A DNA stretch of 64,000 bases, taken from Adiantum capillus-veneris (Eukaryota; Streptophyta; Polypodiopsida; Polypodiales; Pteridaceae). A program made the translations under genes and the position numbers. The stretch covers positions 53,217,905 to 53,281,904 of the forward strand of contig CM043962.1 of assembly GCA_014529385.2 (NCBI GenBank). The letters run 5' to 3'. Of this stretch, positions 34,263 through 46,900 are shown one piece after another (positions within the stretch are counted from its first letter, which is position 1; each line of letters opens with the position of its first letter). The notes below the pieces were generated by a model. The model did no database searches and was not told the DNA's origin. It saw only the letters and a program-made list of their open reading frames with translations.

Positions 34263-36623
34263 AAAGTGAGGTACAAAGTGTTTTTCTTTTCATTGATATT
34301 TTTATAGGTTAGAATTGCTATTTTCGGGTTATTTTGGGATTTATTTGCTTTATTTTAGCCATTTTCTAGGAAAAAATATAGAAAAAAATCCATAATCCAG
34401 ATGGAAACACATCAGAAGAGACGCCTGATTAGAGCAAGGTAAAGAAGACACAGAAAAATAGGGACTGCGAAGGTGACAGGGCAAAAATGACCACCGTCAT
34501 GACGGGACCTCCAAAAGGAGAAATCTGCAAAAATTGTAGAACTGGAGCAAACGAGGTCCAAATCAAGAAATTTGCGAGTCTAAACCGCATCTCGCAAAAA
34601 GTTATGGCCACAGATAAAAGATGAAAAAATTTCGTGTCGGAGTCTCGATTACATATAGAGGGGCTAGGATAGAAATCTCTCATTTGGTCATTTTCCATTG
34701 TGAGAGAGAGAGAGCTCCCTACAGCAGTTGAGACTTCTAGGAGCTCATCCATCGTGCACGGTCACCAGATCGACATCAGATATGAGAGGATGCTCGTCAA
34801 CACTGACTCTAAGTGTTGTTTACTTCAGTTAGTCGCAAAACCTCGCCAGCACCACCATCACAACCTGTGCACACATACAATAGACCGGTAGTTAGGAAGA
34901 CCTAGAGGCCACCAAATGGAACCAAAATTGAAAGGTTCAATGCCTATAGCTTAGGGATCAAGCCTATGACCTCGAAAAGCGCGAAGGAAGCCGCCCAGAA
35001 AACCCTAATTTTACAGGACCTGCAGAAGGACAGCTGACCCAAAGTGATTGGAAATGAGCCAAAACTCATAGGGAGCAAGCCAATAACCTTGACAAACCAA
35101 CTGAATGGTTAGACCATGAAATCTTCAAAACAGAGCCTAAAACCCCTATCTGACGAAAACTGCGCAAAGCGTCACGATACTCTAACGGGCTGACCAAGTG
35201 ACCAAATGACACCAAATTTGACAGGGTACATCCAAAAGAGGTCAACTACGAGTTGGAATGTGGCCACTCAAGAAAGAGCTCTTCCACGAGGGCAAACGCC
35301 AACAACAGGCCAGAAAGACGTCCAAATGGTCGTTCTTGGTGATGTAAGCACCAAAAGAACAACCGACTGCTTTGACGGAAGGTCAAAAGGAAATGGAAGT
35401 CAGCCCGAGTCATACAATGACCAAAAAGAACAGCGACCATCACCTAAGTGGTCTACTCCGACTCCAGAAACAGCTAAGTGCTACAAACAGGGAGTACACT
35501 TTTCCAAATTGGTTAAAACTTAATGTGTGTGTCTAGGAGAGCCTACTAACACCATTGTGGTCAACTAACATCAAAAAACTTGTAAAAATGACTAGATGTT
35601 GAGTCTATCGCGATAGACTGCTCATACACTTAGACAAGTAAAATTTTGATTGTGACTTCATAAAGGGTAATAACAAGGACTAATGACCCCAAATATCAAA
35701 TGAAAGTGCAAAATTGCTCTATCTTGACCAAGTAACTGAGTCTATCGCGATAGACCAACCCTTTTTATCTTTGGGGGAAGGATTTTCAAAAATTTCACAA
35801 GGATAGACTTGGGAAAGCATATGGAGGCAATACACCAAATTTTGAGACAAGATGGACTCATATGACAAGCATAGATAAACTTGACAGCAACTCAGAGTCA
35901 GAACAGGACACCTCAATGGCAGACAGTAAAGTTCACATGTGAGAGGTCAAGAAAGCTTACATCAACTATGAGAAGGCAGACATATGACTACAAAGACAAA
36001 ATATAACAAAATGATACTAAGTCTTAGTCTATTGTGATAGACTAAGTAGAATGACAAAGGGGCATCTGATCAAAAATTGGAATCAACAGCTGGCTTCAGC
36101 ATGATGCAAGAGGACTACCCACTAAGTTTGAGCCCAAAACAACACAAAATGAGGGAGATAGACCAACATCTCCTTGGAGGGAATCTGAAAAAATGGAAGT
36201 TGATCCAAAAAGGGGTCACTTGACATCCACTTGAGATGGAAATGGGATCAGATCATGTACAAGACATGAGGAACTAACTGGTAAAGTCACATGTGGAAAG
36301 TATATCTCCTGTCAAAAGATAGCCTGTCTATCGCGATAGACTGGGCAAAAGTTGCAAATGAGCTGATTTTCAGTTTGTGACTATAGGGTGACCTTACATG
36401 CCCTATGCACATACACCACACAAAATTTCAAGGCATTTGGACTTGTTCTCCTTCATCAACAACATTAATTTGAAGCCGTCAGAGTCAGACAATGAAAGAG
36501 ATTGTCTATCTGCTAACATATTACCTTAACTCATCTTGGGATTAAGAAGGCTCACCTAGATGCTTGATTAAGTGGTAATCAATTTAGAAAAGAAGTACTA
36601 TGTTTGTACGTTAACCGTTACTT
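34263..36623 (+). repeat. Gypsy-A 3' spacer with palindromes
   Basis: Non-coding. The 34540-34610 part (GTCCAAATCAAGAAATTT and CCGCATCTCGCAA) matches the Gypsy-B spacer near 49330-49380, so the spacer is ancestral. The palindrome GTCTATCGCGATAGAC occurs around 35602-35619, 35739-35756, 36026-36043 (two C-to-T changes in its core) and 36326-36341, with spacings of 137, 287 and 300 bp. No gene is recognised. Confidence 0.8.
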
Positions 36624-38697
36624 GTGAATACTAGATCCATGGATGCTTCTCCGGGGAAAAGAAAAGGCAAGAACCTGGCAACGGAAGGTGCAATACCCTA
36701 TACACTTCTACCCAATTCATTAAAGCCAGCAGCCACATGGATACCTGTAGACGTGCAACAAACAGCAGCCTTCCAAATCTACCAAGGTTCCTATGTGGAT
36801 GACAAAGGAAATTTAGTGGATACAGTAATGATCCCCAAGGAGGCAAAAAATTACTTGAACAGATCACCGCAAAGGTCATGGCTGAAAAAAGTTGGCTTGT
36901 GGAACTTTGTTTCACTACCACCAGTGGGGATAGACTTCAAGAGGGTACAAAAACTAATTGAGACTATCCAAGAAGACGGAACTTGCAGGGTTGCAGGCAT
37001 GGATAATGAGGTGATGGAGATTCAGATCACCAAGGAAATCACCAAAGAAGCATTATAATTGTCTGATCAGGGAGCCAACATGAGAGAAAGAAGGAAGAAT
37101 CTCACAGTCTACCTGCAAAGATCCAAACTGCCTTCTTTTGATCTCATAGAAAACCCGGAAGTAAGAGAACTGACACAAGTATACAGTCAATGTTTGTTGA
37201 GCTACAGCAAGAGGCCGCCTAGATACACTACACCACACAGGGTCATCTCAACAACAATGACCTGGGCTATGGGAATGACACATGAGTTCTATATAGATCA
37301 TGCATCATATCTGTTTGAGGAAGTGACAAAGCTACGGTAGGGCAAGCCAAATTACATTGCAGGAGGAGAAGTCCTCACCAGAATAATATACCAGGCCATA
37401 GGCGCGGCAGATCAGCTACCACCTGCCCCTCAACAAAACGACTGGCTGGTGTTAAGAGAGAATACTGAAGACGGGTCACAAAGGCAAGTACCGGCCTCTA
37501 CTAACACCATCGGAGGACGCAGGCTGGAAAGAGTCACCAGAAGTACACAGGAAAATATGGAAGAAGAAAGAAAAGCTGAAGAAGAAGATTTGAGACTAAA
37601 GAAGCGGAAAGAGGAAATGGAAAACAACACCAGATTGCAGAAGGTAGCAAAAATGGAAAGAATGCTAGAAGGCTTTGTACTCGAGAGATTTCTACGAGGC
37701 GATGTAGGCGCCACTTGGACATCCTCTAGTAGCACTTACACATTGAGAACAAAGATAAACACAATCCAACTTTTGAGTTGGACTGGTTTGAGAGATACAT
37801 CCAAGAGAGGAATGCTACGGATGAACCAAAACTGCTACTTGAAGAGGAGGATCTCCAAACCTTGAGAGATCAGTTGAGGCCAACTGCACGAGATCAGGAA
37901 ACACCACCTCCATCTCCAAGGCCAGAGATAAGTGAAAGGCAGTCAACCCCACATGCTGACTCTCCTCTGCATTCAGAGAGCTCACATCGTGATGGGAGGG
38001 TTCCTACACCACCCAATGAAGAAGAAGAAGAAAGGACAGATGGCCATCTAAACATGGGAATAGTATCAAACATTGATAAAGGCAAGCACATAGAGGTAGA
38101 TCTGACAAGAGAAAAATCTTCCTCCTCTCAAGAAATTGAATTGGAAGCTACTATAAACTTGGATTTACAATCAATGGAGACTCTACTAAACCAAACGAGA
38201 CTGCACAGTCGGTTTTTAGCCGATTAGAACAGGGCAAACAAGAGGAAATTAGAAACAACCCATCAAGAAGTTCTAATGTTGCAAAAGCAAAGAGATGACA
38301 ACCTTAAACTGATCAGCATTAAAGATGCTGAGATGTTGGGGCTCAAAAGCAGAGTAAACCTCCTCAAGGAAAATTTACAGGAGTCACAAAGTTTCAATGC
38401 CATTTGTGAAGATACAATCAATGTATTTCTTGAAGACGTCAATGACAGAGATGAACAAATCCAAAGGTTGGTGGCAGAAAAGCAAGATACCCTGGGGACA
38501 ATCAAAAGTTTGCAAGTCGTAATCGATGACTTACAAATTGAAGTGAAGGATTTGAGAGTAGTAACAGACATACAGGCAAGGGAGATAGAAAGAGCAAAGA
38601 AACAAAAAACATTGCTACCAGCAACACCGGTGGTCCAACCACAAGAAGAAGTGGCGGCACTTAAGAGAGAGATGGAATTGGAAAGAGACGCTGTGAC
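36624..38697 (+). pseudogene. Gypsy-A extra ORF (sense strand, after pol), truncated
   Basis: Starts MNTRSM at 36624. The N-terminal domain (about 230 residues) matches Gypsy-B: LKPAATWIP/LKPTSTWIQ, PVGIDFKRVQ/PTGVDIKRVR, TTMTWAM/TTFTWAM. A charged, Pro-rich middle follows, then a long heptad-like coiled coil (38276-38690). Stops lie at 37056-37058, 37338-37340 and 38225-38227, with a frameshift near 37750; otherwise one frame persists. The C-terminal domain present in Gypsy-B is missing. The product is unknown. It sits where env-like ORFs occur in some plant Gypsy elements, but no signal peptide or membrane segment is visible. Confidence 0.8.
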
Positions 38698-39377
38698 GTT
38701 TGACTGCTTGGGAAGGTTTGTTTGTGTATATGAAAAAGGCTATTGTGATTGGACTCATGTGTTATGTTTCTCATAATAGCATTGCTAAAAGATTAGTATC
38801 ACATAAATCTCTTGGCCTTAATATTCAATGACTTGGGGCTTTACTGGATCGAGGGTGTTTCCTAGATCTTCATCTTTCTTCTAGGCTCACCTACATGGTT
38901 AGTGCATCACTCGGGTTGAATGACCTACATGGCTAATGCGCTGGGGATATTGCCTTGGCTTTGACTAAACACCCGATGTGCTGCTGAACTCATATGGTTG
39001 GTGGTAATTTCCTACCACCTACTATTGATATTTGGAATCCTTTTAGAGCTTGGATTCATGGGTGGAGGCAAAGCGACCTCGACTTAGGTATGACTCAGGT
39101 AAGTTGGTGTTATGGCTCACTTCCTATGAAGTGAAATTCCCTCTATCCAAGGTAGGAGCGGAAGTGGATGGGTGGACCGGTCGATCCATCTACACAAAGT
39201 GCAATGTGTCTACTAGTCATATAAATTTTGAAGTTATGGTATACCCAAATTTTGTTATTGCATTAATTCATGATTGCCCGTATCATTTAGATAGGGCATT
39301 TAACAATTCTATTTTGTTATTCTCTTGTGACTCTATGCACTCTACTTCAACCTCCACTAATCTCTCTCTCTCTCTCT
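38698..39377. other. Unassigned sequence ending in a (TC)n tract
   Basis: Similarity to Gypsy-B stops at about 38697. I recognise no domain in the following 680 bp. The stretch ends in CT repeats into which Copia-4 inserted. Confidence 0.4.
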
Positions 39378-39604
39378 TGTTGGAATTAGGGTTGCAAAGA
39401 AACACACACAGCTTGAAGAAGATGAAGGAATCTCAAGGCACACAATAAAGAGTGTGTTACTTAGTGTGCAATGGAAAGATAGATAGCCCTAGAGTGATGG
39501 GCATATATACAATGCTCGGGGGAAAAAACCTCCTAAAGAGGGAAAAAATGCCCCGGTGGTCCTAGTGTGTTCACACACATCACTACCGCATGTATATGGT
39601 AACA
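39378..39604 (-). repeat. Copia-4 3' LTR (227 bp)
   Basis: TGTTGGAATTAGG...TATGGTAACA on the plus strand. Its partner is at 63758-63984. Confidence 0.95.
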
Positions 39605-39618
39605 AATCCCCCCTGGAG
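39605..39618 (-). other. Copia-4 polypurine tract
   Basis: On the minus strand the purine run AGGGGGGATT adjoins the 3' LTR, as in Copia-2. Confidence 0.75.
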
Positions 39619-39679
39619 TGATGCGGTGAACGAGAGTTGGCACATGAGTAAAGGGAAGTGCCATGCCCTGAGGACATGA

Positions 39680-41511
39680 TCAGTCCACAAAGGGGAGTAA
39701 GCACAAAGCTTTGCAGAAAGCTTCAAGATTCTCACGAGACAATGCCTTTGTGAAAAGATCTGCAAGGTTGTTGTGTGTTGGCACATAAGCCAAGCTGATC
39801 TCTCCTGCTGAGAGCCTCTCCCTGACATAGTGGTAATGCACCTCAATGTGCTTTGTGCGAGCATGAAAAACTGGATTACTCGCAACTGCCAATGTGCTCT
39901 GACTGTCTGTGTAGATAGTGTTGGCAGTGTCCTGTCCAACACCCAAATCAGCCATAAGGCGTCTGAGCCATACACACTCAACCATAGCTGTGAAGACTAC
40001 CCTGTACTCAGCCTCACAACTCCAAGTGGCCACAGTAGGTTGCTTCTTGCTCAACCATGATATACATGAACTACCAAGCATGAAACAAAAACTACTTGTG
40101 GACACTCGCATGTCAAAACAACCAGCCCAATCTAAGTCCAAAAAAGCATGTAAGTCTTGCGGCAATGATCCCCCCTTGGGATAAAACAAGCCAAGATGTA
40201 AAGTGCCACTAAGGTAGCGGAAAATCCTCTTGACAGCCTACCAATGCTTAGCCCTGGGCTATGCATAAATCTACTGACCTGTAAGACTGCAAATTGAATA
40301 TCCGGCCTCGTGTTGCGTACATAAATGAGGCAGCCAACATCAATTTGGTAAAGAGTGACATCAACAGAATTGCCAACATCATGTAGACTCAACTTCAAAC
40401 CTGTTTCCATGGGAGTGGCAATAGGTTTGCAATCCTCAAGTCCAAACTTACATAGCAAGGTCTCTATGTAACTTTTCTGACACAAGGCAATACCACCATC
40501 ACACTGCTTAAACTATATGTCCAAGTAATGATGCAACAGCCCCAAATCTTTAATCTTGAAAGTAACATTCAAATCATCCTTAAATTCAACAATATGTCTC
40601 TCATTTGGTCTAGTGATCAACAAATCATCGACATAAAGAACCACAATGAGAAGTACATCACCCGCACGCTTTACATACAATGTGCTTTCTGTTGGACTAT
40701 TACGAAAGCCTTGTTTGACCAAATGAGTGTCAGATTTCTCATACCAAGCACGAGGAGATTGCTTCAACCCATACAAAGCCTTCTTACATATGCACACTTT
40801 GTCCTCTTGTCCTTTTATGACAAAACCGCGAGGCTGCGTTACATAAAATTCCTCAAATATGTCACCATTCAAGAAAGCAATAACAATGTCTGATTGATGT
40901 ACATCCCAACCAAAATGAGTTGCCAATGCACATAGAAAATGCAGAGTAGTCATACAACAAGTGGGAGCAAAAGTCTCTTCATAATCTATGACTTTTTGCT
41001 CTGCATAACCCTTTACAACAAGTCGAGCCTTATGGCGATCGATCTCACCATCCGGCTTGTGTTTCAACTTGTAAACCCACTTGGTACCAATGGCCTTTTT
41101 TCCAGGAGGCAAATCACATAAAGTCCATGTGTCATTTTCTATACGTGCATCATATTCTGATTGCATGGCAGCCATCCAATTTTTTGAATTTTGTGCTTCA
41201 TCAAAAGACAAAGGCTCCTCAACATCATGTAAGCTAGACACAGCCAAAGCATAACAATCTGATGCATAAGATGCATGGTGAAAGCCTAAACGAGTACGAC
41301 TATACAAAGGTGCATCCAATTTACTGTCATGCAAAGTGTGCACTAGCCATTTTGGCACACCTCTAGCCTGCTCATTTTTAGCTCTTTCCTCATCAAGTAC
41401 ATCTGCATCAATAATAGACTGATCTGTAACATTTTCAGAAACCCCCATAGGCTGTACATTTGCCTCATTGGAAATTACATTCGTATTTCCACCACTGAAA
41501 AGAGGCAACAA
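39680..41511 (-). pseudogene. Copia-4 reverse transcriptase and RNase H
   Basis: A frame of 332 codons (41511-40513) covers the RT, with AIGTKWVYKLK, AFLNGD and YVDD at 40624-40635. A stop and frame changes near 40510 and 40190 split the remainder into 40485-40132 and 40189-39680. The last holds RNase H (LDLDWAGC, SCEAEYR, ARTKHIEVHYHYVRERL). Domain order is normal for Copia. At the DWAG block the usual Asp after Gly is Cys here. Non-functional. Confidence 0.92.
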
Positions 41512-41591
41512 AGTGTCATAAATGTCCTATGAGCTTACATTACTGTCTCTAGTACATGACAACAAGGGTTGAACAGAATCTTTCACAAACA

Positions 41592-42947
41592 CTACATCCC
41601 GTGAAACCAGAATACGTTTTGTTTGCGGATGATGCAACCTATAACCTTTGCTTCAACACTATAACCAAGAAAAGTACATTTGACAGCCTTATCATCCAAT
41701 TTTCTGCGCTGTGTTTGTGGCCCCAATGCATATGCCAAACAGCCAAAAACACGCATGTGCTCAATAGAAGGCTTTCTATCATGCCGTGCTTCATATGGAG
41801 TAATAGACTGCAAAGATTTCGTAGGACACGTGTTCAGTACATAAGTGGCACACATGTGATGGCCTCAAGCCAAAAAGAATGCGGCAAAGCTTGACTTTTG
41901 ACCATACATCGTGCCATTTTGGTAAGTGACCTTTTTTTCCTCTCAGCAACACCATTTTTCTGAGGTGTATAAGAAACTGTACATTGGTGTTTTATCCCAC
42001 GACTAGCCAGAAATGCATTGAACTCATGAGACATATACTCCCCCCCTTGATAAAAAAGGAGGGTACCCATAGTACATTTCGAGACATTTTCGGCCATAAC
42101 TAGAAATTGTTTGAAGCACATAAAAACTTCGGACTTTGCTTTAAGCGGAAATACCCATGCATGCCTAGAGTAATCATCAATGAAAGTCACGAAGTAAAGG
42201 TAATTGCCCAAGGATGAAGTTTGCATGGGCCCACAAACATCACTATGCACAAGCTGCAACCTGCATGTGGCCCGAACTGAACCATCCTTTGGAAACTTAG
42301 AACTCTGCATCTTACCCAAAATATAGCCTTCACAAACATGTTTGATAGGTGCTTCAAGAGGTGGCAAAGAAGAAACCATATCAGATTTCTGCAAACGCAG
42401 CAAACTGGGAAAATTTAGATGACCAAAACGTGCATGCCAAAGTTTGCATCTGAAATAGCCCTTGAATCTGCAACAACATTTGTAAAATTTTGTCCACATT
42501 TGTCATACAAAGTGAGCTTATATAGCCCACGACACAAAAGGCCAGATGCAACAATTTCATCACCAAAACTAAGATCATGAACTGTACATCTGTCATCCAC
42601 AAATTTGACTACAAGTCCAAGTCTAGCAAGTGCGAATACAGACAAGAGATTCTTCTTGATCCCAGGTACATAAAGTGCATCAACAAGTATGAAGGAACTT
42701 CCATTTGTAGCAGTAAGCACAATCTTTCCAACTCCCTGAACCGGATAAGAGGAATTGTTGGCACAAGTGACTGAATTTCAATGAGGGACAGACTCGAGAG
42801 AGGTAAACAATTCACGATGTGAGGTAATGTGCTTTGTAGCACCACTGTCGAAATACCACACATGTGAATCTGCAGCAACTGACAAACATGCATCATGGAA
42901 AACACGATTGTAAGTGCGCTCTGTGCTAAAAGCCCATTCTGCATCAA
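41592..42947 (-). pseudogene. Copia-4 protease and integrase
   Basis: The retropepsin motif WYFDSGATKHIT has D-S-G complementary to 42841-42849. It is followed by the pre-integrase region (HARFGHLN, C-x2-G), HSDVCGPMQT, and a core in which the second catalytic block reads YQGGEY instead of SDxGGEY, so the catalytic Asp is lost. TPQKNGVAERK carries the Glu. Several frameshifts occur (about 42720, 42480, 41840). The right end at 42947 abuts the Gypsy-B LTR; the missing gag lies at 62397-63397. Confidence 0.9.
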
Positions 42948-43884
42948 TGTTGGACGGATACACCGCGACGGACGTCAGCACAGCGAGAACTCACCTAACA
43001 AGTAATTTCAGCTAAGGACGAAGCTCGACCTGCAGGCGCGTGGAAGTAAGCATAAGGTGTCAACCTATACTCGTCCGACTCCTAACTAATTCCTACAGAG
43101 GTCTCTACCAATTGTCTAAGTCACAACCTTCAAGAGTGCAAAAGAGGAAACTTCCTACAACGCTTGCTAGAGCCGAACACCCATCAAACACTCTCGAAAC
43201 ACCATAGAACTTGAAGGACACCCTACTAATACCTATAAGCTGCTCTCCCTAAGGTCTATGAACCAAAATCACGACCCAAAACACCCGGTGTAGAAACACG
43301 TAGGATGTCTGGCCGAAATCTGCAGGTCTTCGTTTCCAAAATCTGAAGTGCCTAATGTGTAGTTCTACTCAATGTGAACGCGTGGATATGCTGCAATGCG
43401 AAATCAGATAACGTATGCTCACCCAAACAACCGATGAAGCTCGTAGAAGGAGCTCCCAAAGCCGCGACGGTACGCGCGCAATGTTGGTATCGACGCGTAG
43501 CTCTAGTTGGAGGCAACACGCTGCACTTCTCCACACTCGATTCTTACCACCGTAGCACACGTAGCATCAAGACGAAGCTCACACACTCTCTCTCGTACAC
43601 AGTACGCTCACTCATAGACTTCAAACTTGTTTTTAAAATGACAAAAAGGTTTTTTTCATTAAGGTCAAAAAGTGGTATATATACCCTACAACTTCTCAAA
43701 CCCTAAAGTTCCACAATCAACCATCTACTCAGTCTAACTATCAAAACTGGGATACAATCTGGAAACTTCTGTAAGTCCCAATATTTACAAGGTGAAAAAT
43801 CGGGTTTTCCTCAATGAATGAATAATTACAAAAATAATAGTCTGCCGAGTAGCTAGATGCCATGGGGGTGTCCAGCTTCTAACG
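42948..43884 (-). repeat. Gypsy-B 3' LTR (937 bp)
   Basis: Matches 61463-62396. In element orientation its first base pair is CG instead of TG, a likely T-to-C mutation. It contains a TATATA box near 43676-43682 and a half-site of the Gypsy-B palindrome (ACGTAGGATGTCT at 43298-43310). Confidence 0.93.
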
Positions 43885-43897
43885 TCCCCCCCCCCTT
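43885..43897 (-). other. Gypsy-B polypurine tract
   Basis: On the minus strand, a run of about ten G preceded by AA abuts the 3' LTR. Confidence 0.8.
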
Positions 43898-43934
43898 GTT
43901 CATGTCGTCCCCAACATGGCCGTGATCAGCTGCT

Positions 43935-46900
43935 TCATCTTATCGTTTCCCGCATCTTTAGCAGTGATTCGTACCTTGCATGTAGGTTCAGCATTGTTGG
44001 GCCAAAGATATCCGTATGCATGGTGAAGAACCCCGTATAAAATGCTTCTTCAAAAGCCTGTAGGTGATAGGATGGTAAAAACATGATTCTTTGGTACAAC
44101 GCATGTATCACCTCCTTGGAAGGCTGACCTGACAGATCGTAAGCACATGTGTATGTATCTTGGAAGAAGAATATGCTGTCGGTCACCTGGCCCGGCTTGA
44201 AGGTCTCGAACACTGCTAGGATGGTTCTATAGATTTTTCTCATCATAATGCATGTAAGGTCAGGTGAGCCAGTGAACAATTTTATGGCGCCCGTTAGGGT
44301 TTTCACCATGTATTGGACACTTATTCTCTCACCTGCCTTCACACCCGGCAGCTTTGGGTAATTCAGCCAAGTGGGTTGGATTCTTTGCAAGATTTCTTGT
44401 GCCTTCCACATCCTAACCCTTGGTAGAGGACAGAAGCTGAGGTTGTCTCTGATATGTTTAGGTGCCTCTACCAAGTGGATTAGGTATTGTGGGTACTTGG
44501 TAAGCCAAGCCTTCCTCCACTTTGGTTGAGAATCTACTATGAGCTTAACTCCTTCTGGCCTCGAGGTGTCTGCGTTGTAGAGTGGTACCGTTAGCTCTTC
44601 TCTGATTCGTCTATTTATTATTGCTGCCTCATATTTCAGCAATGGATATGGGAGAGAGGGCTGAAGCCACTCACGCCTGAGATTGCTGGCGTCGATCTTC
44701 TGAATGGTCATAGATTTGAAGACCCTCTGCTCCCATTCCAAGGCTTCCTTTGTGCTTTCTCTTAGCTCTGCCTCTATTGCCTTACGCAATTTTTCCTCCT
44801 CTTCTTGTGTTAGATCCTGTGGCTCTTGAGAGGATCTTGCTATGATTTCCTATGGCATGGGTGTGTCCACAGGATCTTCCACATTGTCGAGGTCGATGCC
44901 CTCATTGGCAGCTGGCCCTGAGCTTTCTACTTCTGCTTGTTGCCGGCCTTTCAACTCCTCAATTTGCCTGAGGAGTGTCTGCTTTTCCACTTTGGCTTCT
45001 CCGCCCATACTCACGAGGAGGCCATTAAGTTAAGCGTTTACTCTTTCTGCCTCCTCGAGCTTTATCTTTATGCTCTCCAATTCTTCTTGTAGGGATTTTT
45101 GGTTGTCCTCCATTCTTGTTTACATTGCGATAGAACCTTCAACCATCATTAACCTCTGCTTCTTCTCGAGAGTCAGCTCTTTCTAAAGTTCTTGCATCTG
45201 CTCTTCATATATTTGACTCTCGGAAATGATTTGAGTCGAGCTCATAGCTCTAAATCTAGTAGGTGATGCTCGCAACCTCTGGATGGTTTGATCTTTGACT
45301 TTTAATTGGTACTTGAGCTCAAGGACTTCATCCAGGCTTGCTTCTTGTTCTATCTCTGCCTTTTCCTTGGCATTCCTCATGGCCTCTACTTCTTTTGTTT
45401 ATTCTGCCAGCTGTAGTGTCAGATTATCCCGTTCTCTTTCAGCATCTCGCAATGACTTGCTGAGCTGCAGACACTCCTCTTCAGCTGCCTGTTTTCTTTT
45501 TGCTGCTGCCTCATTTGCTTCTTCCTTTGCTTCTTCCTTTGCTTGGCAGTTTTGTAGAGCCATTGCCAAGATGGCCTGGAGGTCAGCTTCTCTCTCTTTT
45601 AGCCCTTGGATTTGTACCTACAGAGAATCCCTTTCCATCTTGGTCTTTTCTTCGGTGGCCTTTAGAGTTATCATTTCTTTTTCTGATGCCATAGATTGCG
45701 CTTGTATTCCAGCTAGCATTGTCATCACCACATCCCAGTCATTAGAGGGTGGGTGCAAGTCTACCGTGTCGGTAGCAATTTTTTTTAGCTCCACTAGCCG
45801 GATGCCTGGCATCTGTTCTTTATGCCCTGTCCTTTCCAAGTCGAATGCGACTGTGGCGGCTTCTTCCCTTGTATAGCCTGCAGCTAGCAGGTCCAAAAAT
45901 GCATAATAGGCCTCATCTAGTCCTTTTTGTTCAGACTCGTTCTTGGCCTCTTCCTTTGGCTCAGGTTCTTGCCTTTGCTCTTGCTCCTGAGCTTGGTTTT
46001 CTTCTTATTTGTCCTCAGCCTCCTTATCTTCTGGTGGAGGGCTGCTAGGCGGCGGTGATGGCTGCCAGCTGGGTTTAGGGCTATCTGGTAAAGCTGCAGG
46101 TTTTTCTTTTAAGTCCCTGTCTGCTTTTGTTTTCCTTTCCCTTTCTTGTCTTTCTTGCTCATCTAGCAATGTCTGCCTTATCTGATCCACTTCCTCCTCG
46201 GTGAAATGGACATGGGGAATGTTTTCCGCTGCAGCATCAAGAATCTCGAAATTCTTGATATAATCCTCAAAGCGATCCCTCTGCACCCTTCTGGATGATC
46301 CGAACATAGACTCGAGAGATGGCTTCCAGAGTTCGTTTAAATCACCCTTGAGCGCTGTTTCTGCTTGGAAACTCTCCATCAGCCTCTCGAGTCTTGCCGC
46401 TTTTTGTGACCTTGTCTCTTTGGCCAACACTTGAGCAGACTCCTTTTTTCCTTTCTTCTGCTCAGGTTGCTCCTCTGCAATTGGCTCTAGCCGTCTCTTC
46501 AACCTCGTAGCCACCCTTGGTGCTCTTTGTGGCTCATCTTCCTTGTCTTCTTTTACTCTTAGCCAATCATTCTGCGACGGGGGATCAGGCCACCTTCCTT
46601 TAGTGTGTAGCCGCATAGTTGATTATCTTTGGGTTGCCTTTTGTCATTGCCCAAGTAAACGTTGTGGCAATTGCACCTGGTGGCATCCGGTACTTATGTG
46701 GCCTCTTCGTGCACATGTGGAAGTACTGGTTGTACAACTGGCACATAATTGCCACCTTTGGGTTGGCAATGTCTTCAAAGGTGTAATTTTCCTTTTTCTC
46801 TTTGTACACCTTGACTTCATCCCTTCTTTTTGCTACACTGTCTCCCTGATTGGAGAGTTCTAGTGCATGGGCTACAACCCACTCCGTGATTATGATCTCT

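Larger units (their letters stand above)
14179..38697 (+). mobile_element. Gypsy-A: decayed giant Ty3/Gypsy element with nested insertions
   Basis: Reading left to right: probable 5' LTR, primer site, leader, gag, protease, RT, RNase H, duplicated H2C2 modules, integrase, a second protease, a basic segment, a spacer and a sense-strand extra ORF that breaks off near 38697. The order and protein text match Gypsy-B throughout. Removing Copia-2 (5105 bp), the DNA transposon (1339 bp) and Copia-3 (1616 bp) leaves about 16.5 kb. The C-terminal part of the extra ORF and the 3' LTR are missing or lie beyond the window. More than ten stops and several frameshifts show that it is dead. The left edge is inferred from LTR layout, because no second LTR was found to confirm it. 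Confidence 0.85.

Noticed and set aside
35206-35523. 105-codon frame in the Gypsy-A spacer
   Set aside because: No domain and not preserved as a frame in Gypsy-B.
20912-36341. Evenly spaced palindromes as a CRISPR array
   Set aside because: Units are about 300 bp with related, not unique, spacers, inside a plant retrotransposon; no cas genes are possible here.
39050-39448. 132-codon frame before and into the Copia-4 LTR
   Set aside because: Runs across the insertion junction into the LTR, so it cannot be an original gene; its first half has no recognisable motif.
45295-45876. Plus-strand Ser/Ala-rich frame of 193 codons
   Set aside because: Antisense shadow of the coiled-coil region of the extra ORF.
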